A DNA stretch of 64,000 bases from Pelobates cultripes (taxonomy: Eukaryota; Chordata; Amphibia; Anura; Pelobatidae). Position 1 is the first letter of the stretch; every line of letters begins with the position of its first letter. Positions 35,361 through 46,146 of this stretch are shown piece by piece. The notes under the pieces are model-generated. The model was given only the letters and a program-made list of their open reading frames with translations, did no database searches and had not been told where the DNA came from. The stretch is from assembly GCA_933207985.1 (NCBI GenBank), contig OW240913.1, positions 272,385,126 through 272,449,125 of the forward strand, in the 5' to 3' direction. Both the position numbers and the translations under genes were made by a program.

Positions 35361-38300
35361 ATGGTACATCTAGAGGGGAGCACCGACGTTGCACCAGTAG
35401 CAGGGACGATTGGCTTTCTGTTAGAGGTACTCACTTACACCTACATACTCCAGGACACTCATGGCTACTTACCGCCACGTCATCGAACAATAGACATGGC
35501 CCCCCATACACTAAAAATCCTTTCCATTAATGCCAAAGGCCTTAATAGCCCGTATAAAAGAAAACAATTGCTAAAGGAAATGCACGGGTCTGAGGCAGCT
35601 ATTGTTTATGTCCAAGAAACCCACTTTGTTAAGAAAAACCCCCCTCAAATCCGCTCTCTAAAGTACCCTGTTGCATACTTCGCTCATTCCCAAACCAAAG
35701 CTAGAGGAGTGGCAATCTTCTTTCACGCTGACTGGGTATTTACACTACACAAACAATTCACAGATTTAGAAGGGAGGCTCCTGATACTTGTAGGAGAACT
35801 AAATGGCATATTGGTGACTGTGGCCTCCCTATACGCCCCTAACGAAGCGCAATATCCCTTTCTTAACAAAGCAATTAAAAAGATAACCGCCATCAAGAAA
35901 GGCCATATCATTATCTGTGGGGACTGTAACTGTACACTTGATCCCTCGTTGGATATCCAACGCACTCAGAATAAAACCCCTAGCAAAGTTTCTATTTCCA
36001 ACAGCAAATTATTTTCTCAACTCATACATGATCACGACTTGTATGACACATGGAGAAATCTTTTTCCAATGGCACGAGACTACACATATTTTTCACCGGT
36101 ACACCATACTTACACGCGCATCGATTTGTGTCTGATTGATAAATCTACACTCTCTCATCTTTTAGACCAATCTATAGGGATCAGAACTTGGTCCGATCAT
36201 GCCCCAATATTGATTACACTAGAAGTGCCATATCCAACTAAAGGCAGAGGAAAATGGCGCCTTAATGAATCCCTCCTTGATGAACCTTCTTATAGACAAC
36301 AAATTTTGACAACACTTAATACTTACTTTTTAATAAATTCCACGGATGATACCACGATAGAAACCCAATGGCTGGCTCACAAAGCGGTAGTTAGGGGGGA
36401 ATTTATCAAAATAGGTTCCATAGCCAAAAAACAACTTCTCACCAATGATTACACGCTTAAGCAATCGCTCCGCAACCTAGAAAACTCCAATAAAAAAGCT
36501 CCCTCCAAGTTCTTATCCCGACAAATCGCCAAACTACAAGAGGATATTCGTAACCTTCATGCCCAAACTTACACTAAACAAGTACTTAAGACTCAACAAA
36601 CATATTATATGAAAGGAAATAAGGCAGGCAAATTATTGGCCAATCAACTGAAATCCAGATACTTACAAACGAAAATCCCGTATATATATTCCAAAGATAA
36701 AATTAGACTATATAATCCCAATAGTATTGTCGACGAACTATCCCGTTATTATGAGGACCTTTATAATCTTAACACCAACAACCAAACGCATATACCAAAA
36801 TCAGAGGAAATTCTGCAATATCTCTCCCGAATCACACTCCCACAAACCACATCACTTCAAAACGAGCTCTTAGACTCCTCATTCACAGAAGAGGAAGTTG
36901 CACTAGCAATACGCTCCTTGCCCACACACAAGGCCCCTGGGCCTGATGGGCTCTCAAATTACTACTATATCACATTGGCACAACAACTAACCCCACACCT
37001 CACCAACTTGTTTAATAAAATTAGACTGACAGGCAAATTTCCACAGGAGATGTTGGAAGCTTACATAATCACCTTGCCAAAGCCAAACAAACCTCCAACG
37101 CTATGTGGTAACTTAAGGCCAATTTCTTTACTTAATGCCGACGTCAAATTATATGCTAAACTGATTGCTAACAGACTTAAGCCCCTCTTAACCACCCTAG
37201 TTTCGGAAGAACAAGCTGGGTTTGTTCCTGGCAAGCAGGTAGGGGACAATACTAGATATTGCATGGACCTGATTGATTGGGCCAACAACCAAAAACAGAG
37301 TGGCGTCGTAATAGCGTTAGACGCGGAGAAGGCTTTCGACCGCCTTAACTGGGAGTACATGGTCGCCACGTTAACAGCCTTTGGTTTCTCCAACACCTTT
37401 ATCACCGGTGTTATGGCCCTTTACTCTGCCCCCTCTGCTAAGGTGTTTAATTCTGGCTTCACATCCAGGAACTTTCAAATTTCAAATGGTACTAGACAAG
37501 GGTGCCCCTTGTCACCATTAATCTTTATTTTATGTTTAGAACCGCTGATACAAAACATCAAACTAGATGCAAAACTGCCCGGTCTTTCAACTCCAGCTGG
37601 CGAGAAGAAGCTAGCCCTTTATGCTGATGATGTAGTCCTAGTTCTCGCTAACCCAACAGAATCTATCCCACATCTCCTACACACTCTAACTACTTATGGT
37701 ACTGTCTCCTATTATAAAAATAATATTAGTAAAACTCAGATCCTTCCCATACGACTTGATGAAAAGGTAGTGTCAGATCTAAAGAGCACTTATTCCTTTG
37801 AATGGAAACATACAGCTATTTCATATTTAGGAATCAAATTAACTAAATCCAAATCACTAGTTATAAAAGAGAATCACATCGCAGTCTTAGCCAAGATCTC
37901 CAAACAAATGGACTCTTGGAGCAATTTACACACGTCCTGGTTTGGCAGGATAAACTCTATCAAAATGATGATCTTACCCCACATACTCTATCTGTTTAGA
38001 ACTATACCTATAGCTTTACCGAACTCCCTTCTCAAGAGATTTCAAATGGCTATCAATGCCCATATTTGGAGGAAAAAACCTCCAAGAGTCGCCTTTCGGT
38101 CTCTCTGGCGACCATTCAAAAGAGGCGGACTTTGTGTCCCGAACATTTTGTATTACTACAGGGCAACATTGCTGGCGCAAGGCCTTGATATTCTAACAGG
38201 CAAATCAAATCCCGTTTGGGTCAAACTGGAAACCTCCTGCGGAGGCATGCACTCTATCTCTGACTCCCTGTGGAAACAACCCTCAATTTATAGCCCCTCT

Positions 38301-39302
38301 ACACTCCCAGCTTCACACTTTTTTATCAAATCATGGACCTCATGGAGTACCATATTGTGGTCCAAAGCAGAGGCACTTTATCTAGCACCTATATCGGCCT
38401 TATCTAACATATCCCCCAACCTTCAAACGCGACACTGGTCCAATTTAGGTATAACGCATGTTCATAAACTACTTAATGAAGAAGGCATTCGCTCATTCCC
38501 TGATCTACAGAAAGATTATAACTTACCGCCCAAAGATATTTTCCTATACCTACGGTTCAAACATATCCTAATTAAGGAATCAATCAAATTTATTCATCCG
38601 CTTTCACTCAGTAGACTGGGATTTAAATGGTACAATGCAAAACTATCCCAATCATCTTGCAAATCTCTTTCATTGTGTTACTCCGCGCAGGTTGATTTGA
38701 ATGCATCCACTAAACTGCCCTATATGCTCAAATGGGAGGCAACATTGAGTATAGCTCCTACTTTTCCCGAATGGGAACAAGCCATTACCTACACAAAAAA
38801 GTCATCAAAATGTATTACACACTGGGAAGCGTATTTTAAAATGTTGATGAGGTGGTACTTGGTCCCAAGCAGGATTCACAAAATTTATCCGGAATCCTCT
38901 TCATTATGTTGGAGATGTCGTGCTGACAAAGGATCTATAGAACATATATTTTGGTATTGTCACAAGCTACAAGTATTCTGGCAAGAAATCAAAAATGCAA
39001 TTCACACATTATGTGATTTTAATATCCCATTGACTCCCGAAAATTATTTACTTCACCTCATTCCAAATTTGAGCGATTTGCCAGCTAAGGATGCGGTGCT
39101 TAATATGCTCCTAGCTGCTAAAATTAGCATAGCAGCACACTGGAAATCCACCGCCTGCCCTACAAAAATGGAAGTCCTCCGTAGAACAAACTCTACATAC
39201 CAACATGAAAAGGAGTGGGCAAAAAAGGGTAATATGAGTGTATTTCTGGATAGATGGCAAAACTGGGAATCTTTTATGGATGAGACTATCACGACATGCT
39301 AG
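35361..39302 (+). CDS. L1 ORF2 protein (endonuclease-reverse transcriptase)
   Basis: 1313 residues open from 35361. The likelier start is the ATG at 35496 (residue 46, 1268 residues), where the endonuclease begins. APE-type endonuclease: LSINAKGLNS, QETHF, YAPN, GDCNCTL, RIDLCLI and SDHAPI (about residue 278). Reverse transcriptase: LRPISLLNADVKLYAKLIAN, VIALDAEKAFDRLNWEY, GTRQGCPLSPL and the catalytic LALYADDVVLVL (YADD at about 754-757). C-terminal zinc knuckle CWRCRADKGSIEHIFWYC (C-x2-C-x8-H-x4-C, residues 1183-1200). It nicks chromosomal DNA and primes cDNA synthesis from the nick. No stop or frameshift. The frog-type Tx1/L1 clade is inferred from protein style. Confidence 0.95.
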   Translation: MVHLEGSTDVAPVAGTIGFLLEVLTYTYILQDTHGYLPPRHRTIDMAPHTLKILSINAKGLNSPYKRKQLLKEMHGSEAAIVYVQETHFVKKNPPQIRSLKYPVAYFAHSQTKARGVAIFFHADWVFTLHKQFTDLEGRLLILVGELNGILVTVASLYAPNEAQYPFLNKAIKKITAIKKGHIIICGDCNCTLDPSLDIQRTQNKTPSKVSISNSKLFSQLIHDHDLYDTWRNLFPMARDYTYFSPVHHTYTRIDLCLIDKSTLSHLLDQSIGIRTWSDHAPILITLEVPYPTKGRGKWRLNESLLDEPSYRQQILTTLNTYFLINSTDDTTIETQWLAHKAVVRGEFIKIGSIAKKQLLTNDYTLKQSLRNLENSNKKAPSKFLSRQIAKLQEDIRNLHAQTYTKQVLKTQQTYYMKGNKAGKLLANQLKSRYLQTKIPYIYSKDKIRLYNPNSIVDELSRYYEDLYNLNTNNQTHIPKSEEILQYLSRITLPQTTSLQNELLDSSFTEEEVALAIRSLPTHKAPGPDGLSNYYYITLAQQLTPHLTNLFNKIRLTGKFPQEMLEAYIITLPKPNKPPTLCGNLRPISLLNADVKLYAKLIANRLKPLLTTLVSEEQAGFVPGKQVGDNTRYCMDLIDWANNQKQSGVVIALDAEKAFDRLNWEYMVATLTAFGFSNTFITGVMALYSAPSAKVFNSGFTSRNFQISNGTRQGCPLSPLIFILCLEPLIQNIKLDAKLPGLSTPAGEKKLALYADDVVLVLANPTESIPHLLHTLTTYGTVSYYKNNISKTQILPIRLDEKVVSDLKSTYSFEWKHTAISYLGIKLTKSKSLVIKENHIAVLAKISKQMDSWSNLHTSWFGRINSIKMMILPHILYLFRTIPIALPNSLLKRFQMAINAHIWRKKPPRVAFRSLWRPFKRGGLCVPNILYYYRATLLAQGLDILTGKSNPVWVKLETSCGGMHSISDSLWKQPSIYSPSTLPASHFFIKSWTSWSTILWSKAEALYLAPISALSNISPNLQTRHWSNLGITHVHKLLNEEGIRSFPDLQKDYNLPPKDIFLYLRFKHILIKESIKFIHPLSLSRLGFKWYNAKLSQSSCKSLSLCYSAQVDLNASTKLPYMLKWEATLSIAPTFPEWEQAITYTKKSSKCITHWEAYFKMLMRWYLVPSRIHKIYPESSSLCWRCRADKGSIEHIFWYCHKLQVFWQEIKNAIHTLCDFNIPLTPENYLLHLIPNLSDLPAKDAVLNMLLAAKISIAAHWKSTACPTKMEVLRRTNSTYQHEKEWAKKGNMSVFLDRWQNWESFMDETITTC

Positions 39303-40108
39303 GGTCAGCCCATCTCTGAGCACGCTTTGATTTTCATCACCTCAAATCACACTGTACCATTTTGTGTCATATCGTAGCATATTATACGTCATCCAGCACA
39401 AACACACAAAATTCTTGCATCATAGGCGTCAATTGCCCCCTGTCCCACCCCCCCGCCTTCCCGTTACCCCATTTTCCTGTATGTTTTATTGTATGACATT
39501 TTTTTTTTTATTGTATGACATTATTTTTTTTTTTTGTTTTTTTGTTTATATGATACATTATTGATATTTAATCCAAACCAACTCGTTAATATAACGCAAG
39601 TCATATAGTACTGCTCACACTGCCGATAGTCACGAAAGTCGAAATTATATACCATTGGGAAATGTTTATCATTAGAACAATACGTTTCAATGACTTTAAC
39701 AGTCGTCCGACCTGCTTCAGGCCGCTATGGGCCAGGGCCACAGACTTGCATACATCTTGTAACATATCTACAGCCCTAAACTTAGTATATTATACTAGTA
39801 AGTTAGCGTTATTCCTACAATGTCTACTTCTCTTGCAATGTATATATTTCCCTTTCAATGGTCTTTTGGAAAGATGTGTTCATATGTTCAACAGCCGTTT
39901 TATGGTATGATGTAAATGCAACACTCCTCCTTTTATGCTATTGGTGTCTACATTATTATATTCCACACATAGAGTTATGTCTTGCAAGGAAATGTCTGAT
40001 GTATCATGGTGTATCATAATGTGCCATCTGTATATCAAACCGGCACTTTGTGTTTTGTTGTTATCTGTGAAAATTCAATAAACACTATATATTGAAAAAA
40101 AAAAAAAA
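39303..40108 (+). other. L1 3' UTR, poly(A) signal and tail
   Basis: About 0.8 kb non-coding, with a T-rich low-complexity patch (39498-39545). The polyadenylation signal AATAAA is at 40077-40082, followed by a run of about 18 A starting at 40095 that merges with the target duplication. Confidence 0.9.
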
Positions 40109-40125
40109 AAAATATTATGAGAGGG

Positions 40126-41013
40126 GGGATTTAACTATAAATAGGACAATTACAAGAAAACTTACAGGAACGATATGTTGAAGAGGACCCTGATCAAACT
40201 AGCTTACAGTCTACAGGGTGAAACTGGTTATTTAAAAAAAAACCCAAAGATTACATTTATGAGGCACTTAATTTTATTGAATGATACAATTACATATAAA
40301 AAGCTGAATAAAAACATCTCTACAGTTAGCAATCGAATCTAGACATTAGCTGGATTATAACATAATATAAAATGTGCAGAATATTCAAAGCCATGTACCA
40401 ATTTAATATTTGTATTGTCATACTTGTTTAGTTTGTTGTGGCATTACAATTTGTTTGTATTCACAACCATGTACAAAAAAAGTTGAATAAAGATCAAATT
40501 AATGAAAAATGAAGGTTACCCACCTGATAAAGTGTAATTCTTAATAAAGGAGAATATAACTATTTAAGTGTAAAATATCCAAGAATCAAATCTTTCTAAT
40601 ACCTTCAAAGACAGTATCCACATCCTGTAGATTAAAAAGGATGTTATATTGAAGGAAGTTTTTTTTTTCCTGGGGACTACAGATGTTAGCTTTTTGTATT
40701 CCATAATCTCCCATCAATGGGGCAGTCAAGCAAAAGAATATCTTTTTACCCAATCTAAATATTTTAAAGACATACACATTAATTTAATACTAGAATCCAT
40801 CCAATTAATTTCAAATTATAATTTTTGGTTTAAAGGTGATTTTTGGGGAACAGCAATGGAGACCAAGTTTTCACCCGGTTAAGAAACTGTATTTATTTTC
40901 TATTGGAAGAAATAATTTGTATATCGAGGCAATGACTGGGTGGAAAACATGGATTCCTATCACCATTACATAGACAATTTATTTTTATTTGGAAGGGTAC
41001 AGAGGCATGTCTA
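40126..41013 (+). pseudogene. Penelope-like element, reverse transcriptase part
   Basis: After the L1 the Penelope reading resumes with scattered pieces (KNPKITF near 40240). A clear block at 40649-40880 includes SFLYSIISHQWGSQAKEYLF, LESIQLISNYNFWFKGDFW and GTAMETKFSPG, the 'Q..GTAMGT..AP' region of Penelope RTs. The catalytic box appears as YIDNLFLF near 40967-40990 where YIDD is expected, so one catalytic aspartate is lost. Several frameshifts. A truncated L2 LINE then interrupts it at 41019. Confidence 0.8.
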
Positions 41014-41290
41014 ATTAAACATAGAAACATAGAAACATAGAATGTGACGGCAGATAAGAATCATTCGGCCCATCTAGTCTGCCCAATTTTCTAAATACTT
41101 TCATTAGTCCCTAGTCTTATCTTATAGTTAGGATAGCCTTATGCCTATCCCACGCATGCTTAAACTCCTTTACTGTGTTAACCTCTACCACTTCAGCTAT
41201 AAGGCTATTCCATGCATCCACTACCCTCTCAGTAAAGTAATACTTCCTGATATTATTTTTATTTTTAAACCTTTGTCCCTCTAATATTAA
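41014..41290 (-). mobile_element. 5'-truncated CR1/L2-type LINE inserted in Penelope
   Basis: The LINE sequence 41019-41285 on the minus strand ends with the family's typical 3' terminus (reverse of 'acatagaaacatagaaacat'). It is flanked by ATTAA at 41014-41018 and 41286-41290. It carries only the last coding portion (YYFTERVVDAWNSLIAEVVE) and the 3' UTR. The Penelope text reads continuously across it (LIN before, FISHL after). Confidence 0.85.
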
Positions 41291-41420
41291 GTTTATCAGC
41301 CATCCTAATTGAAACAATTGGGATATTAGTCTCACTGTGAATTGTAATAGAAATAGGGTCATTATTTTTGGATTTAAACATCTATGTTGAAAATTCAATA
41401 CTTAAAACTAACACACATTT
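41286..41420 (+). pseudogene. Penelope-like element, segment after the RT catalytic box
   Basis: 'cattctaattg'-like text encodes NNWDISLTVNCNRNRVIIF, the block that follows the RT core in Penelope proteins ('..NDWNI.LT...N...I.FLD'). The same segment is duplicated at 30973-31075. It decays into non-coding text after about 41420; 41420-41760 has no assignable motif. Confidence 0.65.
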
Positions 41421-41759
41421 CAAAGTTGTAGATGTTGACAATTATATACAACAGGATAGTTGTCACTTCTCCCCTTGACTTGGTAGTGTCCGCAGGTCCC
41501 ATTTTCTTCGTATTTGAAGAAACTGTACAGATTTGAGCTGCAGATGGAGAAGGTAAAGCAAGAATTTGAAGAAAATGGCTATAATAAAAACAGATTAACA
41601 TAACTATGTAATGATGTAAAATCTATTAATAGAGAAGAATTGTTGAAATAAAAAAGAATTATAGTGGCAATTCCAACATGATGTCTTTCATTTGTGATTA
41701 TAACCAAAACAGTAACACAAAAAGAAAAATTATAAAAAGACATTGGCTTGTTTTGAAAA

Positions 41760-42250
41760 AAAGTTGTGGGGAGTGTACATCCAGAGAAACCTGTGATAGT
41801 GTTTAGGGTGACCCCAATATAAAGACAAATTGGTTTAAAAACATATTGGGAAAAGCCACAAAAAGACCTTCTTATGGGATCTTTTTGGTTGTGGTACATG
41901 CTATGCATGCACTTACTCAAGAAAAAGGTATAAACATGTTTTCATAATTTTATAGATGGTCAAAATAAGAAATATCAAACAATTAATCACCTGCTAGTCC
42001 AAGAACAACATTTTCTTATTAAAGCTCCCTCGTGGATTACATTTTGTAGGGAGAACCAAGTGTCTCCAACATAGAGTTAGAGAACATATAAGGAATATAA
42101 AAAAAATATTGAAAAGCATAGCGTGCCAGCCCACTTTATTAAAACATGTTACAGTAATTCCCTGGGAATTAAATTTATGAGCATTCAAAAAGTTAATGGC
42201 AATAGGAGAGGCGAAGACGTAATAAGAAGGTTACCATAGGCTGAAATTAA
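41760..42250 (+). pseudogene. Penelope-like element, GIY-YIG endonuclease part
   Basis: A cysteine cluster FGCGTCYACTYS (about 41888-41925) matches the zinc-binding linker 'CG.C..C' of Penelope proteins. About 130 bp on, LHFVGRTKCLQHRVREHIRN followed by IKK (about 42040-42110) matches the GIY-YIG core '..YVGRT...L..R..EH..NIK'. This endonuclease makes the nick for target-primed reverse transcription in Penelope-like elements. Frameshifts separate the pieces. It is the 3' end of the Penelope remnant that begins near 30.9 kb. Confidence 0.75.
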
Positions 42251-42479
42251 GGATGGATGGATGGAAATTAAAGTGGATATTCAAGCTTAACACGTTAGTC
42301 CCCACTCATCTAAATATGGATGTTGAACTACACCATTTTTTGTAAAAAGTTCTTCCAATAAATTTATTTTTTTTAGGGTGGTTTCCTTTTTATATTTGTC
42401 TCTTAGTTCTTAAAATTTAGGAATCATGCAGCATTTTTAAATTATCAGATATTTGGTGTTATGTAAAAAAATAAATTTA

Positions 42480-43130
42480 AATGGTGTTCAATAAATTGTT
42501 GTATATTTTCCTCGCCGGTCACAATAGCGGTGCTGAAGGCTTTGCTAGCTGACCGGCAGGCCACACTGCAAATGGACGTGGCTGCAATAAGATCAGACCT
42601 CTGCGGCCTCACGGTTCGACTTCAAGCTGTGGAACAAATCACGAGCAGCCACACACCACGCCTCACGACCCTGGAGAAATCAGCCCAGGAGGTAGAGCAC
42701 ACCCAGGAGACCCAAGAAAGGCGAATAGCAGCTCTCAAAAATGCATGCCGCAAAAAGAACCTCAAGATGAAATCGAAGCAGCTGAGTTGCCTCACCTCCT
42801 ATGAAGACTCTTCACAGAATTACTCACGCTTATGCAAGCCAAGAAGATACAGGTGGAAGGCTTCTTCAGGCTCCCAAAACCAGCTAGAGCACCCGCAACA
42901 GCAACACGCAACACGCAACACGGTGGTCCAGTTTGAATCCGGCCGTGATAAGGCTGCAGTCATCACAGCTGCCAGGGAGAGATCGCCTCTCAACTTTGAA
43001 TCCATGCAACTCACCTTCTGCAACGACCTGTCCTCAGGCACATTGGCTTGGAAACAATTCCTTTGCCCTCTCACCACGATCCTGCGGACACATAAGATCC
43101 GCTACTGATGGACTCCGTCTTGCACAATAT
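42480..43130 (+). pseudogene. L1/Tx1-type ORF1 remnant
   Basis: The open frame 42530-43108 has a coiled-coil-like start (LLADRQATLQMDVAAIRSDL), KNLKMKSKQL where 'RRKNLKIRGLPE' is usual, and a late block DKAAVITAARERSPLNFES with TILRTHKIRY. This is the C-terminal domain of L1-type ORF1 proteins. The reading breaks after KIRY where 'RWGFP' is normally found. Middle frames are disturbed. It belongs to a different family from the intact L1 at 33.2 kb. ORF2 is not seen downstream. Confidence 0.7.
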
Positions 43131-44504
43131 ATGTGTCCCACAGGGATACCTAGCTCCCCATCTGAGATATCACGGCAGCGGAAGCCACGCTGAGAACTCT
43201 GGGCCTGCGACAGGATTCGCTTCCCAGGGCCCTACCTGCAGCTCCCTGTCATAATTGGGATCCATCTAGGATCAACCTGTTAATCCCAAGATGAACCACC
43301 GCTGATCCATATGACGCCTCAATGACCTGAAACCAGCACGCAAGAAGTAGCCTGGAGGCTTGGCATTCCAGGAGGACATTGCTGTTCCAGACCTTGAAAG
43401 TACCCACTTCTTATTTTTTGTGCGGCTACATTTTCCTACTGACTCACAGCCGATAAGATTACCGATAAGCTTAGCTCTATTAATCACCTCCCCACACATT
43501 ACTCTCTCTTAATAGGTTAAACCTGCCGTGGTATTCCCGTGGTTTACCCCATAAATATGTTTGCCTTATAATTTATCTGACCCAGGCATATAGCCCCTTA
43601 CCCAAAGGCGAATTAGAGACACAATTACGAGACTTTCCACATTATTATTTTTATTTCTATTTTTCTTACCCTTTTTTAATAAAAGGTCATGTGCACTCAA
43701 TAAAACTCAACGTCTTTATTATTACAAATGGAGACCCTGCAATAATTCACTATGTATGCTAATTTGCTCTGTTCTCCCGTATCCTCAATTGCCATTTTTA
43801 CTATTATTTTTCTGTTCCCTCTTTTTAATTAATGGTCACATGCACACAATATCACTAAACGGCTATTTAGCATTGCAATCCCACAGTTTTTCAGTTTTTC
43901 ATTATATTTACCAATATGTTCTGCTCTCTACCTCACAAAAAATGGGTAGTTGATATGCATGCCACGACAATGTTAAGATATGTAACCAGTAATGTGCTAT
44001 ACTCTGCTATCGTGGCATAGTCAGCATGCCTGTTAATTTGATTTACACAACAAAAATAAAAATAAATAAATAAATAACTTGTGTATTATTTAATAATTGT
44101 CTTCATAAATAAAAATTTTTTTAAAACTGCTGTTTATTATATATATTTGGATTAACATTTTTTATAAGATATTTACAATTTTGAGTCCATGTTTTTGTAG
44201 GCTTTAAAGAAAAGGGTTACATTAGGATGAATAATTGAAGTCGGTTTTAAGAAGTAGTAATACTGATTACTTGTTTCAATAACTTGTGTTTCTATTTTCC
44301 TTTGTGTACATACAAAAGCAAGTATGGCTATGACAACAAGGACTCCAAGCATAAAGAGATAAGTGAAGCCGAAGATCGGTTTTGATGCAACAGTTTGTCA
44401 CTGCCAGTTAAGATCGTCACATCCGGGTTCATTGTGATTGTAAAAATAGTTTTCTCCTCACTGAATCTATTTAATTGCTATAGCATCTGGTAGCATGATG
44501 TATA
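43131..44504. other. No gene recognised
   Basis: Possibly the rest of the L1-type remnant at first, then AT-rich sequence with an (AAAT)n run at about 44057-44078. No supported feature. Confidence 0.45.
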
Positions 44505-45565
44505 GATGGTGTGACGAAAGCACCTTCATCACTGGGGTTTGGAGAGGCCTGCTTGCCAGCCTCTTGCCCTGTGACTATGGACCCCTTGGGGTATTGCCAT
44601 TTAAAAACCCTATTTGGGCTTATGGGGTTTTAATACACTATTTCTGCCCCAAGACTATGGGCCCTGCAACAAGTGACTTCCATGGGAAAATGTGCCTCTT
44701 CCCCTCCCCCTTTTTCCTGTCCTATTGTTCTCCAGCAGGGCGTTGTCCCAGGGACACTGCCAGACCAGTTTAAACTAACTGCTTTGTCCCTCCTCAATCT
44801 CCCATCAGCCCTTGCTATTTTCTCACCCCACCCTTATTTGTACTATAGTGCACTTTTAACATTGGACATATTGAGCGCTCAGAGCCAAGCTATCTGGGGA
44901 TATGTTGGACATATTGTATTATAAGAGTTATGTCTTTTTATGTGGTTTTTGTAACAGTTTTTGAGATATTTCCTGTACCTGGAGATAATTAAGTTACCAC
45001 AGCCACTTAAGCCAATTATCTCCAGGATAGAGGAGAAGATAGACTGGCCGCACAGCCTAAATCTGTGGAACTGTTTTGGGCATGAAAGCCATGCTTGCGG
45101 TCAGTCAAATGTGATTTCCATATCACTTTTTTACCCCTGCTCTGATCTGGGTGATTTTTGGATATGTTGTTCACCCAGATCAGGGTTATCCAGGGATGTA
45201 GGATTTATGGGGATTTGTTGGTATTTTGGGGTGTTTCTAGACTTTGTGTAAAAATGAATATTTTCTGCCTGTGGATAATTAGGTTTTTCCATTGTGTCTG
45301 TTAATTATATCACAGTCAGAGGGGAGGGCTTGCTGACTGTATGTGGGAGTGTTGTTGTACTAATTATTGTTCCCATTGGTTTGTGTTCCTTTTTGTCCCA
45401 GTTTACCATCAGGTTCAGGGGGTGTGCTTATGGCCTGAAAATATGCATAAAAGAAATGCCCTTGCACTTAATAAATGAGACTTGTCCTACCATTCATGAA
45501 GTTTCAGCTCATGTTTGGGGGATTGGAGAACTACCTACACTCTGGAGATTGCTATAATCCCTATA

Positions 45566-45967
45566 TGTCAGGATTACAGAATGATCCAGCACGTAGAATT
45601 GTGTAACACAGAGGACTGATAGGTAACGTATACTGGACCTTAGAATGGCCGGACTAATGTACCAAAGAATAGTCAGGAATAGCCAAGGTCAAGGGAAACA
45701 GAAAGAGACAACGATAAGGAAAAACCAGGAGTCAGGCATGCCAGAAAACAGGGAAGTCAAATACAATGCCAAAGTCAAATAACCAGAATAACCAGAATCA
45801 ATAACGCGCTCTCAGACAACCACAAGGGAAACCATGACAGGGCACTGAGCAGGATGAGAACTGGGCATTAACCCTTCTGTGGATTTGGTTGCTGCTCGGC
45901 ACAACTTTTCATGTGTGGACAGTAATTGCCATTAACCACATTTTTATAAGCGGATGAATACATGACA
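45566..45967 (-). repeat. Gypsy 3' LTR (402 bp)
   Basis: Matches the 5' LTR closely but lacks an internal stretch of about 70 bp: in the other LTR 'gcctaaatactgtatccagc ... gctgcacag' stands between 'gagaactg' and 'cattaacccttctg'. Point differences such as tatactgg/tataccgg and ccaagg/cgaggt indicate some age. Confidence 0.92.
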
Positions 45968-46119
45968 TTACCCTCCACCTGAAGAACGCCCACTGGGAGG
46001 GCAGGACCAGGCTTGAGAGGAAATTTGGCATGAAAATAGCGAATCTTGCGGCCAGCATGTATATCAGATGCCGGAACCCAAGAACAATCGGCTGGTCCAT
46101 AACCTTTCCAATCCACCAA
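45868..46119 (-). pseudogene. Gypsy chromodomain at the integrase C-terminus
   Basis: Encodes VDWKGYGPADCSWVPASDI followed by a C-terminal basic/proline tail. The aromatic LVDWKGY...SWVPA pattern is the chromodomain core that directs integration of chromoviruses to histone-marked chromatin. The reading continues into the LTR. It is in a different frame from the preceding integrase part, separated by a stop near 46148. Confidence 0.85.
45968..45979 (-). other. Gypsy polypurine tract
   Basis: GGTGGAGGGTAA on the minus strand directly precedes the 3' LTR start TGTCATG. It is the expected primer site for plus-strand DNA synthesis. Confidence 0.75.
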
Positions 46120-46146
46120 GTACTGTAAAGTGACCAGAGAAAACCT

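Larger units (their letters stand above)
33174..40125 (+). mobile_element. Full-length L1/Tx1-clade LINE with target-site duplication
   Basis: The element spans 33191-40108, with a poly(A) tail. It is flanked by the identical 17-bp AAAATATTATGAGAGGG (33174-33190 and 40109-40125), although the leading As merge with the tail. The pre-insertion top strand reads TT|AAAA at 33172-33177, exactly the bottom-strand TTTT/AA nick preferred by L1 endonucleases. Order: 150-bp 5' UTR, ORF1 (33341-34306), about 1.19 kb spacer, ORF2 (35361 or 35496 to 39302), 0.8-kb 3' UTR with AATAAA at 40077-40082, poly(A). Both ORFs are open with catalytic residues present, so this is a young copy. Confidence 0.95.
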
